Of a stretch of DNA of 64,000 nt, positions 16,986 through 25,396 are shown one piece after another. Source of the DNA: Chryseobacterium formosum (GTDB taxonomy: Bacteria > Bacteroidota > Bacteroidia > Flavobacteriales > Weeksellaceae); the NCBI RefSeq assembly GCF_026460885.1, contig NZ_JAOVZW010000027.1:45525-109524 (forward strand), given 5' to 3'. The notes under the pieces were generated by a model that saw nothing but the letters and a program-made list of their open reading frames with translations, was not told where the DNA came from and ran no database searches. A program made the position numbers and the translations under genes. The number at the start of each line of letters is the position of its first letter. The stretch's first letter is position 1.

Positions 16986-19115
16986 TTAATTATTATTTTT
17001 TTCTTTCTGATACGTAAAATGATTAATCAAAATCCTGATTTCATTAAATTCAAAATCATTTGGAAGTGCAGCTTTCCATTCGTTTAAAGTTTCTTTTGGA
17101 TCTCTACGAAACATTTCCTGAAACGTTTTAATTTTATCGGAAGTAATGACTCTCGCAATATCCAGCAAACCTTGTTCTGCAAATTTTGCCAAATGCCCAA
17201 TCACAGTTTCTTTTACCAAACCTCTTTCCATTGCAATTTCGGAAATCGTTTTCCCTTCTTCAAACAACTGAAAAGTAAGAACCTGAGACGGAACTTTCGC
17301 AATTTTCATACTGACTTCCTTGTCATTTTTTTCATCCAGAAGTTTGGCTTCCAATAAATGAATTTCCTTTAGACTGTTTAGATATTCTTCAATATCTTCG
17401 AGCCAGTTTTTAAGCTCTTCATTGTATTGTTTTAAACCTTTTGCTCCTTTTATTTCAGCATAAAAATCTTTCAAAGGATTAAAAACCTTATCTCTTATTT
17501 CTGTAAAAAAGAAGTTAACGGCTCCTTTTGATTTACCTTCAATTTCTGCCCAATCTTCTTTCTTTTCAATAAATAAATTGACTTTCTGGAAAATAATACG
17601 TTCCAGTTTTTCAAAGATTTTACCTAGATTTAAAACATCACGCTTCAACTGAAGATACAACTGATTCGATTTTGTACGGTCGATACTTTTGGTAACAATT
17701 GAAAGATTATTCCACTGCTCTACTTCTTTTAAAAACCATTGACAATCTACTGTACGAAGCACTTTTCTGATGCTGTAATCGTATTTTTCCTGATTTAAAA
17801 TACTTTCAACATTATCATTTGCCTGAGTTTCACCCTGAAATTTTAGAATACGATTGTCTTTAAAAATAACTTCTGGAGTAATTTTAGATTTTAAAATAAT
17901 TCCTTCCAAAGTTCGGCAACGCGACAAAGCCACATAAACCTGACCCGCTGTAAAACTTTTTCCGGCATCGATAATCACTTTATCAAACGTTAAACCTTGA
18001 CTTTTGTGAATCGTCACCGCCCAAGCTAATTTTATAGGAAACTGCTCAAAGCTCCCTAAAACTTCTTCTTTAATATTTTTATCGGTATCGAGAGAATATT
18101 TTTTCTGTTCCCAGACTTCTCTTTTTACGGTAATTTCACGCTCACTTCCTTCAAGAACCACTTTAATTTCGTTTTCGTCTAAAGAAGAAATTTCACCCAA
18201 TTTACCATTGAAGTATTTCTTTTCTCCCGTAATATCATTTCTGATAAACATGACCTGAGCTCCGATTTTCAATTCTAAAAACTGGTCATTCGGAAACTGA
18301 TTTTCTTTAAACTCACCAAAAAGTTTGGCTTCGTAAGACTTGGGACTGACTTTTATATCTTTCAGTTTTTCCTGATTGATATCGTCTGCCATTTTGTTGT
18401 GCGAACAGAGATAAACGTAAGGTTCTTCTCCGGCTTCAAAACTGGGATCGTATCTTTCGTTCAGATGATTAAAATCGATATTGGCAACATCTCCGTCACG
18501 AATCGCATTTAATATTTCTAAAAATTCCTGATCGGTTTGACGGTAGACTTTCGTTAATTCAATGGTTAATAAAGGAATATCTTTAATCGCCAAACTATCG
18601 AAAAAGAAAGGCGAATTGTAAAACATTTTCAAGACATGCTCATCTCTCACAACAGGAGGAAGCTGATATAAATCTCCGATGAACAACATCTGAACTCCAC
18701 CAAAACGCTGATTATTTCTACGGATAAATCGTAAAGAAAAATCCATCATATCCAAAACATCGGCTCGAAGCATAGAAACCTCATCAATAATCAAAACCTC
18801 AACTTCTCTTAAAAGTTTTAGCTTATCTTTTCGGTATTTGAAATGTTGTTGAAGATCGATAATATTATTGGCCAAACTACTGTCGATACGATCTGTTGTC
18901 GGCAAAAAAGTACGCAAAGGCAAACCAAACATAGAGTGAATGGTAACTCCGCCTGCATTGATGGCTGCAATTCCCGTGGGCGCTACAACAATGTGCTTTT
19001 TTTTCGTTTTCTTTACAAATTCGTTTAGAAATGTAGTCTTACCCGTTCCTGCTTTTCCTGTAAGAAAAACACTTCGGCTGGTATATTCAATTAAGTCAAA
19101 AAAATGATTGTTCAT
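16986..19115 (-). CDS. Pif1-type helicase with C-terminal helix-turn-helix
   Basis: 709 residues from the ATG at 19115; an upstream in-frame TTG overlaps the promoter. Superfamily 1B motifs: GKAGTGKTT Walker A (about 20-28), APTGIAAINAGG, LIIDEVSML, GDLYQLPPV, and TIHKSQGLTFDKVIID near residue 370. The C-terminal part has a coiled helical region and a helix-turn-helix near 640-690 (LFEEGKTISEIAMERGLVKETV). Pif1-family enzymes unwind DNA 5'-3', often at G-quadruplexes or forks. Bacterial cellular roles are poorly defined. Confidence 0.88.
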   Translation of the reverse strand: MNNHFFDLIEYTSRSVFLTGKAGTGKTTFLNEFVKKTKKKHIVVAPTGIAAINAGGVTIHSMFGLPLRTFLPTTDRIDSSLANNIIDLQQHFKYRKDKLKLLREVEVLIIDEVSMLRADVLDMMDFSLRFIRRNNQRFGGVQMLFIGDLYQLPPVVRDEHVLKMFYNSPFFFDSLAIKDIPLLTIELTKVYRQTDQEFLEILNAIRDGDVANIDFNHLNERYDPSFEAGEEPYVYLCSHNKMADDINQEKLKDIKVSPKSYEAKLFGEFKENQFPNDQFLELKIGAQVMFIRNDITGEKKYFNGKLGEISSLDENEIKVVLEGSEREITVKREVWEQKKYSLDTDKNIKEEVLGSFEQFPIKLAWAVTIHKSQGLTFDKVIIDAGKSFTAGQVYVALSRCRTLEGIILKSKITPEVIFKDNRILKFQGETQANDNVESILNQEKYDYSIRKVLRTVDCQWFLKEVEQWNNLSIVTKSIDRTKSNQLYLQLKRDVLNLGKIFEKLERIIFQKVNLFIEKKEDWAEIEGKSKGAVNFFFTEIRDKVFNPLKDFYAEIKGAKGLKQYNEELKNWLEDIEEYLNSLKEIHLLEAKLLDEKNDKEVSMKIAKVPSQVLTFQLFEEGKTISEIAMERGLVKETVIGHLAKFAEQGLLDIARVITSDKIKTFQEMFRRDPKETLNEWKAALPNDFEFNEIRILINHFTYQKEKNNN

Positions 19116-19129
19116 CGTTTGCAAATTTA
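19116..19129 (-). promoter_or_regulatory. Helicase promoter abutting the start codon
   Basis: On the minus strand the -7 box TAAATTTG (19122-19129) is followed by CAAACG and then the ATG, only 6 bp between, predicting a leaderless or almost leaderless mRNA. Confidence 0.55.
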
Positions 19130-19181
19130 CGGAAAATGTTAGTAGGGCATAAACTTTGATGCGTTTTAGAAAAAATAAATT

Positions 19182-19625
19182 ATGAAAAACTTAGTCATTA
19201 AATCATCAATAATCGCTATAATCACCGCATTTACAATAAGTTCGTGCGCTTCTTCAAGTTCTGGAGATCCTTCAACTTTACCTAAAGATATTTCGGAAAG
19301 ACCTGCAGATGAAAACAATCAAAAGTATGAATTAGCAGCTTTAGATAAAATAAAAATTGCCATAGAATCTGAAATTGCAAAAGAAAAATGTACTAGAAAT
19401 GCAGATTGGACTTTCGCACCAATCGGTTCTAAAGCTTGCGGTGGACCAACAGGTTACATCGCTTATCCTAAAAAAATAGAAACTGAAATTCTTCCTAAAA
19501 TAGAAAGTTACACTCAAAGAATGTCAGAATTTAATAAAAAGTATAGCATCACTTCAGATTGTATGATGGCTCCAGAGCCGACCTCTGTGAAATGTGAAAA
19601 CGGAAAAGGAGTTTTAGTGTTTTAA
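19182..19625 (+). CDS. Hypothetical lipoprotein
   Basis: 147 residues. A lipoprotein signal ends in TISSC (Cys about 22), so lipidation and envelope location are expected. The mature part has four cysteines (KCTR, ACGG, DCMM, KCEN), which could form two disulfides in the periplasm, around a segment WTFAPIGSKACGGPTGYIAYP. I do not know a function. It is monocistronic with a strong terminator. Confidence 0.7.
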   Translation: MKNLVIKSSIIAIITAFTISSCASSSSGDPSTLPKDISERPADENNQKYELAALDKIKIAIESEIAKEKCTRNADWTFAPIGSKACGGPTGYIAYPKKIETEILPKIESYTQRMSEFNKKYSITSDCMMAPEPTSVKCENGKGVLVF

Positions 19626-19649
19626 AAAGATTCAAGACACAAGGCTTAA

Positions 19650-19686
19650 TAAAAAGTTCTGATTGAAATTAATCAGAACTTTTTAT
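19650..19686. terminator. Terminator after the lipoprotein gene
   Basis: AAAAAGTTCTGATT and AATCAGAACTTTTT form a 14-bp perfect stem with a 6-nt loop. Confidence 0.85.
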
Positions 19687-19761
19687 TTAATATAAAATTG
19701 ATTCCAAATAATAAACAGTTAATTTTAAAACTACTACCTATTATCTAAATTCTGCTACCTA

Positions 19762-20277
19762 TTAATCTTTATACCAAGAAGAATATTTCACATAATTATC
19801 TGCAATTCTGTTGACTTCTCCTTCTAAAAGTGCTGCAGAAATATCTTTAATTTTTCTTGCCGGAACTCCGCCCCAAACTTCACCAGATTTTATATGCGTT
19901 CCCTGAGTCACCACAGAACCTGCTCCAACAATAGAATTTTCTTCAATCGTACAGTCATCCATTACGATAGAACCCATTCCTATTAAAACATTATCATGAA
20001 TTCTGCAACCGTGAACAATCGCATTGTGCCCGATAGAAACGTTATTCCCGATTTCCAAAGGGAATTTCTCGTAGGTGCAATGAAGCATTGCATTATCCTG
20101 TACATTTACTTTATTTCCCATTTTAATGTAATGTACATCGCCTCTGATTACAGCATTATACCAAATACTGCAGTCTTTTCCCATCGTTACATTTCCGATA
20201 ATCGTTGCCGTTTCTGCCAAAAATGTATTTTCACCAATTTGCGGTGTCTTTCCTAAAAGTTCTTTTATAAGTGCCAT
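19762..20277 (-). CDS. Gamma-class carbonic anhydrase family protein
   Basis: 171 residues of left-handed beta-helix hexapeptide repeats (IGNVTMGKDCSIWYNAVIRGDVH, IGNNVSIGHNAIVHGCRI, IGMGSIVMDDCTIEENSIVGAGSVV). Three metal-ligand histidines fit the pattern H in MLHCTY, H in IGHNAIVHG. This matches the YrdA/PaaY-like gamma carbonic anhydrases, trimeric cytosolic metalloenzymes. Activity is plausible but not proven for the YrdA-like group. Confidence 0.88.
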   Translation of the reverse strand: MALIKELLGKTPQIGENTFLAETATIIGNVTMGKDCSIWYNAVIRGDVHYIKMGNKVNVQDNAMLHCTYEKFPLEIGNNVSIGHNAIVHGCRIHDNVLIGMGSIVMDDCTIEENSIVGAGSVVTQGTHIKSGEVWGGVPARKIKDISAALLEGEVNRIADNYVKYSSWYKD

Positions 20278-20432
20278 TTAAATTAATTTGAAAATTTTAT
20301 AATAAGCTAATTTGAAAATGCAGATTACTGAAATCACAAATTGCAAATTATAGTGATAGCAAAAATCTAACTTCCAACACCCAGCTTCTAAGTTCTTATC
20401 CGTATTTTTGTACTCTCAAATTTAACGAAAAA

Positions 20433-21311
20433 ATGCGTACGATACTTATAGAACCAACAGAAAACCCGAAAGTGATGAAATTTGTAGCTGATTACAATTT
20501 GATTCCGGGTTCACTGGAATTGGACAGAGATTCAGATATATCAGAAATTCCCTTAGCACAGGAACTTTTCAACTATCCTTTTGTGGAAAGAATTTTCATT
20601 ACCGCTAATTTTGTTGCGGTTGCAAAACAAGATACTGTAGAATGGGAACATGTTGCAGAAAGCCTGAAAAATGTAATTGAGGACGAACTTTTAGCCAATC
20701 CAAGAATTTATTTACAGAAGAAAAAGGAGATGATTGAGATTTATGCGGAGATGACTCCGAATCCGAATGTGATGAAATTTGTTTCAAGTAAAATGCTGAT
20801 GGACGGATTTGTGGAAGTAAAATCAAGAAACGGAGCAGAAGGCGTTCCTTTAGCTCAGGCTATTTTTACTGAATTTGATTTCGCAAACGAAGTTTTTATT
20901 TCTGATAATTTCGTAGCCGTTACAAGAGATAATTCTGTAGAATGGCATCAGGTAATGATGGCAGTTCGTGGATATATTGCAGAATATCTTCAAAGTGGTG
21001 GCGAAATTGCAACTATTGAAGCTCAGAAACATGAAAATCCTGTAGAAAAAATCATCAACAGAGATTATACAGATGACGAACAGAAAATTTCGGATATTTT
21101 AAATGAATATGTTGCTCCTGCCGTAGAGAACGACGGTGGAAAAATTTCTTTGATGGAATATGATGCTGCCAACAAAACGGCAAAGATGTTGCTACAAGGT
21201 GCTTGTTCAGGCTGTCCAAGTTCAACTGCTACATTAAAAGGAGGAATTGAAAACATTTTAAAACAATTCGTTCCGGAATTAGTAGAAAGAGTGGAAGCCG
21301 TAAACGGATAG
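20433..21311 (+). CDS. NifU-like iron-sulfur scaffold with two Nfu N-domains
   Basis: 292 residues: two tandem Nfu-N domains (about 1-85 and 100-190, each with an NPxVMKFV motif) and a C-terminal NifU domain (about 215-292) carrying CSGC (C258, C261) that binds a [4Fe-4S] cluster between two subunits. It delivers clusters to target proteins. The common bacterial form has one N-domain, so the duplication is a feature of this lineage. The promoter box TATTTTTG lies about 25 bp upstream. Ferrochelatase follows, an iron-linked neighbour. Confidence 0.9.
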   Translation: MRTILIEPTENPKVMKFVADYNLIPGSLELDRDSDISEIPLAQELFNYPFVERIFITANFVAVAKQDTVEWEHVAESLKNVIEDELLANPRIYLQKKKEMIEIYAEMTPNPNVMKFVSSKMLMDGFVEVKSRNGAEGVPLAQAIFTEFDFANEVFISDNFVAVTRDNSVEWHQVMMAVRGYIAEYLQSGGEIATIEAQKHENPVEKIINRDYTDDEQKISDILNEYVAPAVENDGGKISLMEYDAANKTAKMLLQGACSGCPSSTATLKGGIENILKQFVPELVERVEAVNG

Positions 21312-21412
21312 TTTAGTTAATAGTTTTCAGTTGATGGTATATCACAACTGGAAGGATTAAAAAAATGAAGATTTGAAAACCAATAACCAACAACCAACAA
21401 CCAATAACCGAA
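21312..21412. repeat. Imperfect hairpin running into hemH
   Basis: The left arm (TTAGTTAATAG, CAGTTGATGG) and right arm (CCAATAACCAACAACC repeated, ending ACCAATAACCG) form an imperfect palindrome of the same GGTTGTTGGTTG design as the element at 35676-35751. The right arm extends through the first codons of hemH. Confidence 0.6.
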
Positions 21413-22431
21413 AGGGAATATTATTAGTCAATCTCGGTTCACCAAGATCTACTTCCGTACCCGACGTACGAGAATATCTTGATGAATTTTTGATGGACGA
21501 AAAAGTGATTGATTACCGATGGTTTTTCCGTGCACTTTTGGTTCAGGGAATTATTTTGAATACAAGACCTGCAAAATCTGCCGAAGCTTACAAAACAGTT
21601 TGGACAGACGAAGGATCGCCGTTAATTGTCATCACTCAGAAAATTCAGAAAAAACTTCAGAAATTAGTTGATGTTCCGGTAGAAATTGGGATGCGATATG
21701 CTCAACCAAGCATTGAAGCAGGAATTCAGAAATTAGTGGATCAAGGAGTTTCAGAAATTGTTTTATTCCCACTCTATCCGCAATATGCAATGAGTACGAC
21801 AGAAACGGTGATTGAAAAAGCTGAAGAAGTAAGAAAAAAGAAATTTCCAGGAATTAAGATTAATTACGTGCAGCCTTTTTACAACCGAGAAATTTACACA
21901 GACTGTTTAGCAGAAAGCATTAAGGAAAAACTTCCCGAAAATTTCGATGCTTTACAGTTTTCATATCACGGAGTTCCGGAGAGACATATTTATAAGACAG
22001 ACCCTACGAATACCTGTAATCTAAACGATTGCTGTACTCGTGAAAACAATCCTAGTCATCAGTTTTGCTATCGTCATCAATGTTTTGATGTAACCAATTC
22101 TGTGATTAAAAAAATAGGTTTACCAAAAGAAAAAGTAATGGTTACTTTTCAATCGAGATTGGGAAAAGACAAGTGGATGGAACCTTATACCGATGAAACT
22201 CTGGAAACTATCGGTAAAAAAGGAATTAAAAACCTTGCAATCGTTTGTCCGGCTTTCGTTTCTGATTGTTTGGAAACTTTAGAGGAAATTTCAGTAGAAG
22301 GAAAACATCAGTTTGAGCATGGTGGCGGAGAAAACTTCCATTATATTCCTTGTTTGAATGATGAAGACCGATGGATAGAAGTTGTAAAGACCCTTTGTGA
22401 AGAAAAACTGAATGAATTTTATTTGGTTTAA
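21373..22431 (+). CDS. hemH: Ferrochelatase
   Basis: 352 residues as read from TTG 21373. The conserved protein begins at RKGILLVNLGSPRS; the preceding dozen residues (MKTNNQQPTTNN) come from an intergenic hairpin, and no ATG is in frame upstream. Key features are QFSYHGVPERH with the catalytic His, FPLYPQYAMSTTET, and a cysteine-rich insertion TCNLNDCC...FCYRHQC (five Cys) that could bind an iron-sulfur cluster. It inserts iron into protoporphyrin, the last step of heme synthesis. The start is uncertain, the identity is not. Confidence 0.94.
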   Translation: MKTNNQQPTTNNRKGILLVNLGSPRSTSVPDVREYLDEFLMDEKVIDYRWFFRALLVQGIILNTRPAKSAEAYKTVWTDEGSPLIVITQKIQKKLQKLVDVPVEIGMRYAQPSIEAGIQKLVDQGVSEIVLFPLYPQYAMSTTETVIEKAEEVRKKKFPGIKINYVQPFYNREIYTDCLAESIKEKLPENFDALQFSYHGVPERHIYKTDPTNTCNLNDCCTRENNPSHQFCYRHQCFDVTNSVIKKIGLPKEKVMVTFQSRLGKDKWMEPYTDETLETIGKKGIKNLAIVCPAFVSDCLETLEEISVEGKHQFEHGGGENFHYIPCLNDEDRWIEVVKTLCEEKLNEFYLV

Positions 22432-22456
22432 AATAAATTTAATCTTAATATATTAC

Positions 22457-22492
22457 AAAAGACACTTAATTATACTTTAAGTGTCTTTTTTT
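22457..22492 (+). terminator. hemH terminator
   Basis: AAAAGACACTTA and TAAGTGTCTTTT, a 12-bp perfect stem followed by a T run. Confidence 0.88.
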
Positions 22493-22510
22493 TATTAAAT
22501 ATTAGAAAAC

Positions 22511-22637
22511 ACCCCTTAAAAAATAGGGGTTAATTATTTTAATAACATATTTTATTTAAAATTTATATAAATTTATTAGGGGTTTGTTTTGTAATTTAAT
22601 ATTTTTCATTACCTTTACCCTATTAAAAAACAGGGGT
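22511..22637 (+). promoter_or_regulatory. Promoter with AGGGGT operators for the toxin-antitoxin-like pair
   Basis: Two inverted repeats with ACCCCT/AGGGGT arms lie at 22511-22530 and 22617-22637, with a single AGGGGT half-site at 22578-22583. A -7-like box TACCTTTA (22610-22617) touches the second repeat, and TTG (22589-22591) lies 18 bp before it. This layout suits autorepression by the antitoxin or complex. The operator role is inferred. Confidence 0.5.
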
Positions 22638-22660
22638 TAGATTTAAAAACATTAGAAAAG

Positions 22661-22888
22661 ATGGAAACAAGCATAGAAATTTTAAAAAGAAAGATCGAAA
22701 GTTTCACTCCGGACCTTATTGAAGCATTTACAAAGATTGTAGAGAATCTTGAAACTGTTCCGCAATCTGTGATTCCCCAGTTTCATCTTGATGAGGTTTT
22801 GTACCGATTGGAATTTCATACCGAAAATCCAAAAACGAAGCTTGATTTTTTTGAAAACCTGACTGAGCTTGAAAAAATTTGTGCGTGA
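22661..22888 (+). CDS. Putative antitoxin of a RelE/ParE-type module
   Basis: 75 residues, acidic and helical (METSIEILKRKIESFTPDLI; YRLEFHTENPKTKLDFFENLTELEK). No known DNA-binding fold is obvious. It overlaps the downstream toxin-like gene by one base (TGATG), the tight coupling expected of an antitoxin made first. The upstream inverted repeats support autoregulation. The call rests on context more than on family recognition. Confidence 0.55.
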   Translation: METSIEILKRKIESFTPDLIEAFTKIVENLETVPQSVIPQFHLDEVLYRLEFHTENPKTKLDFFENLTELEKICA

Positions 22889-23154
22889 TGAAAGTTTTAC
22901 TGTCATCAATCGCAAAAAATGACATCAAAATGCTGATGAGAGTTTTTAATGCAGAAGAACAATACAAAGACAAATATTTTTTAGATGATTTGAAAGAATC
23001 TATTTACAAAATACTACACGATTCTGAAAACATAGATATTAAAAATAAGGAACTACAGGTTTGCAAAACAGAAAACTTCCCTGTTCAGATTCATTATTTA
23101 TTTGAAGATAATGAAAGTCTTTTTATAACGGCGATTTTTAAGGAAAACAATTAA
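22888..23154 (+). CDS. RelE/ParE-like toxin
   Basis: 88 residues from ATG 22888, overlapping the upstream stop by one base. An in-frame TTG at 22879 would only add MCV. The fold pattern is RelE/ParE: strand KVLLSSIAKNDI, long helix EQYKDKYFLDDLKESIYKILHD, then strands LQVCKTENFPVQIHYLFEDN and SLFITAIFKENN. Relatives either cleave mRNA on the ribosome or poison gyrase; the sequence does not decide which. A strong hairpin terminator ends the operon. Confidence 0.65.
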   Translation: MKVLLSSIAKNDIKMLMRVFNAEEQYKDKYFLDDLKESIYKILHDSENIDIKNKELQVCKTENFPVQIHYLFEDNESLFITAIFKENN

Positions 23155-23245
23155 AAACGTCTTTTAGTTTAGAACTTTTTTGACATTATTATATAGTTTA
23201 ATTTTTCTGTTGTAGTCTTACTTTAAGACAACAAACACTTTTTGA

Positions 23246-23282
23246 CAGAACCTTACAGATGTGCAAGCTGTAAGGTTTTGTA
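23246..23282. terminator. Bidirectional terminator
   Basis: AACCTTACAG and CTGTAAGGTT, 10-bp perfect arms with a 9-nt loop between converging genes, followed by TTTTG. Confidence 0.8.
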
Positions 23283-23284
23283 TT

Positions 23285-24496
23285 TTACCTCACCGGTGTT
23301 CTGAATTCTCCATAACCAGCCAAACCATCATAATTTCTACCGAAAGGTTTGTAATATAAAAATGCCTGATAAAGATTTTCGGTTTGCCAGAAATTACCAT
23401 TGATTTCACCTAAATTTAAAGATCCATTGGGTTCTTTTGTCGCTAAAATATAGTTATAAAAACCTTGTTTCATATAAATTTTAGCAATGTACTTCTTAGC
23501 CGCTTCATCATATTGCATTTGAAATTCTTTGCTTGCTTTGAAATCATTGAAACCACCAACAACATACAATTCCTTATCCATCAGATCGGAATCTAAAGAA
23601 AAATGAACCCAGGCATAATCTGCTTCACGATTCGCATCTCTTTCCAGTCCCAAATCGTTTCGTCTGTAATACCAAGCTCCATTTACATCCGGTTGATATT
23701 GATAATTTAAAGGATATGCCCAAACCGGATGAAGATATGTTTGATTAACCCCATCTAAAACTCCCGTTTCACGAACCATATCTGCAGCCATTCTCATATT
23801 TTTATTATCGAAATAATAAAACTCATTATTTCCCGGAAAAGCCAAATTCAACTGTTGGAAAAGTAATTTATTTCCCATCGTCGCACTCGGTTTCTGGTTG
23901 ATAATTTTCATATTCGGATTGTTATTCTGCATCACGGTAAGTGTCATAGAATTTACATTTGAAGTTAAATCTCCGGCTTTTGCAACTGCCTGTACTTCTA
24001 CCCTTTGATTAATGTTTGGATTTTTTGCATCTGCAATTCTTGAAATATTTAAAGCCAGATTCACATTATCTTCCACAATAGAAAATCTTCTTTTAAAAAG
24101 TGGTTGATCTGCAGAACTTTTATAAACAATCAATTCAAAATTACCTGAAATTTTAGGCTGAATTTTATCGTTTGGAAATGTTAATTTATAATGTGTATAA
24201 GCCTGAAGTGTATTAAATGAATACTGAAACTGATCCAACATTGCATTCATCGAGCCATTTGCAATTTCGCTAAAAAAAAGATTATCATCTTCCCAGTTTC
24301 TGTCAAAATGCTTAATCGTGTAACGGTAAATTTCACTTGAATTGGTTAAATCATCGAAACTCAAAATCAATTGTTGGCTCATCGTGATTACAGGAGTTTC
24401 ATCATTGGTTTGAGGATTAAACAACTGTACACTCTGAATATTCTGCCCAAAAGCGAAAGAACCTAAACTTAGTAAAAATATCTGCAACGTTTTCAT
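23285..24496 (-). CDS. Type IX secretion system plug-domain protein (DUF5103)
   Basis: 403 residues from ATG 24496, giving signal peptide MKTLQIFLLSLGSFAFGQ; a longer frame adds 11 residues upstream that overlap the promoter. The body matches the DUF5103/T9SS plug family (QLILSFDDLTNSSEIYRYTIKHFDRNW; FLYYKPFGRNYDGLAGYGEFRTPVR at the end). In the T9SS translocon such a protein is thought to close the outer-membrane channel on the periplasmic side. It fits the T9SS cargo proteins at 1.3, 49.8 and 50.8 kb. A TATCTTCG box lies 5 bp from the ATG. Confidence 0.85.
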   Translation of the reverse strand: MKTLQIFLLSLGSFAFGQNIQSVQLFNPQTNDETPVITMSQQLILSFDDLTNSSEIYRYTIKHFDRNWEDDNLFFSEIANGSMNAMLDQFQYSFNTLQAYTHYKLTFPNDKIQPKISGNFELIVYKSSADQPLFKRRFSIVEDNVNLALNISRIADAKNPNINQRVEVQAVAKAGDLTSNVNSMTLTVMQNNNPNMKIINQKPSATMGNKLLFQQLNLAFPGNNEFYYFDNKNMRMAADMVRETGVLDGVNQTYLHPVWAYPLNYQYQPDVNGAWYYRRNDLGLERDANREADYAWVHFSLDSDLMDKELYVVGGFNDFKASKEFQMQYDEAAKKYIAKIYMKQGFYNYILATKEPNGSLNLGEINGNFWQTENLYQAFLYYKPFGRNYDGLAGYGEFRTPVR

Positions 24497-24539
24497 TCTT
24501 ACGAAGATAATGAAAAATGGGCATTTCACTATTATTATC

Positions 24540-24547
24540 GTATTTTT
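24540..24547 (+). promoter_or_regulatory. -7 box of the MBL-fold hydrolase gene
   Basis: TATTTTTG, 20 bp before ATG 24568, back to back with the promoter of the minus-strand plug gene. Confidence 0.5.
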
Positions 24548-24567
24548 GATGAAAAATTAATCTAAAT

Positions 24568-25203
24568 ATGTTTCAGATACAGCCTTTTGTATTCAATTTT
24601 GCGAGTGAAAACACCTACCTTCTTTTTAATGAAAATAAAAACGCTTGGTTAATCGATCCGGGAAATATGAATGAACAGGAAACTAAGGTAATTTCAAATT
24701 TCATCACTGAAAACGATTTAAAAATAACAAAAATCATTCTGACTCATGCTCATATTGATCATGTATTGGGCTTACAATGGGCATTTGATACTTATAAAGT
24801 CCCAGTAACGATGCATCAGGATGACAAGGAAGTTTTAGATATGTTCCAAGTAAGCGGAATGAGATTTGGTTTTGAGCTTGACCATATTAATGTGGATTTA
24901 GAATATGTAATTGAAGGTGACGAACTTGATTTTGACGGTGAAAAATTCAAGATTTATCATGTTCCGGGACACTCTCCGGGAAGTGTGGTTTACCATAACG
25001 AAACTCAGAAATTTATCATTTCAGGAGATGTTTTATTTGAAGGAAGCATCGGAAGAACTGATTTATATAAAGGAAATTACGAACATTTAATTGAAGGAAT
25101 TAAAACTAAACTTTTTGTTTTGGATGATGAAACACAGGTTTTTTCAGGACATGGAAATCCTACAAATATTGGTTTTGAAAAACAGCATAATCCGTTTTTT
25201 TAA
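24568..25203 (+). CDS. MBL-fold metallo-hydrolase
   Basis: 211 residues. The zinc motif HAHIDH (60-65) is followed by later ligands in HVPGHSPGSVV, SGDVLFEGSIGRTD and FSGHGNPT. This is the small YcbL/glyoxalase-II-like group acting on thioesters. The exact substrate is unknown. It is a cytosolic, single gene ending at a strong terminator. Confidence 0.88.
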   Translation: MFQIQPFVFNFASENTYLLFNENKNAWLIDPGNMNEQETKVISNFITENDLKITKIILTHAHIDHVLGLQWAFDTYKVPVTMHQDDKEVLDMFQVSGMRFGFELDHINVDLEYVIEGDELDFDGEKFKIYHVPGHSPGSVVYHNETQKFIISGDVLFEGSIGRTDLYKGNYEHLIEGIKTKLFVLDDETQVFSGHGNPTNIGFEKQHNPFF

Positions 25204-25285
25204 ATTTGAGATTTGAAATTTCAACAAAATCTAATTTGAATTTTATATTTAAATAACAAAACTAAAGTTCATTCCTATTGATAAA

Positions 25286-25318
25286 GAAACTCCGGAAAAT
25301 TAATTTTCCGGAGTTTCT
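25286..25318. terminator. Bidirectional terminator
   Basis: AAACTCCGGAAAA-TTAA-TTTTCCGGAGTTT, 13-bp perfect arms. Confidence 0.85.
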
Positions 25319-25396
25319 ATTTTATAAGTTATAGTTAATTTTCAAAAGTCATCGAATTGCAATACCATCAACCGACACTAAAAACCATCCACCAAA

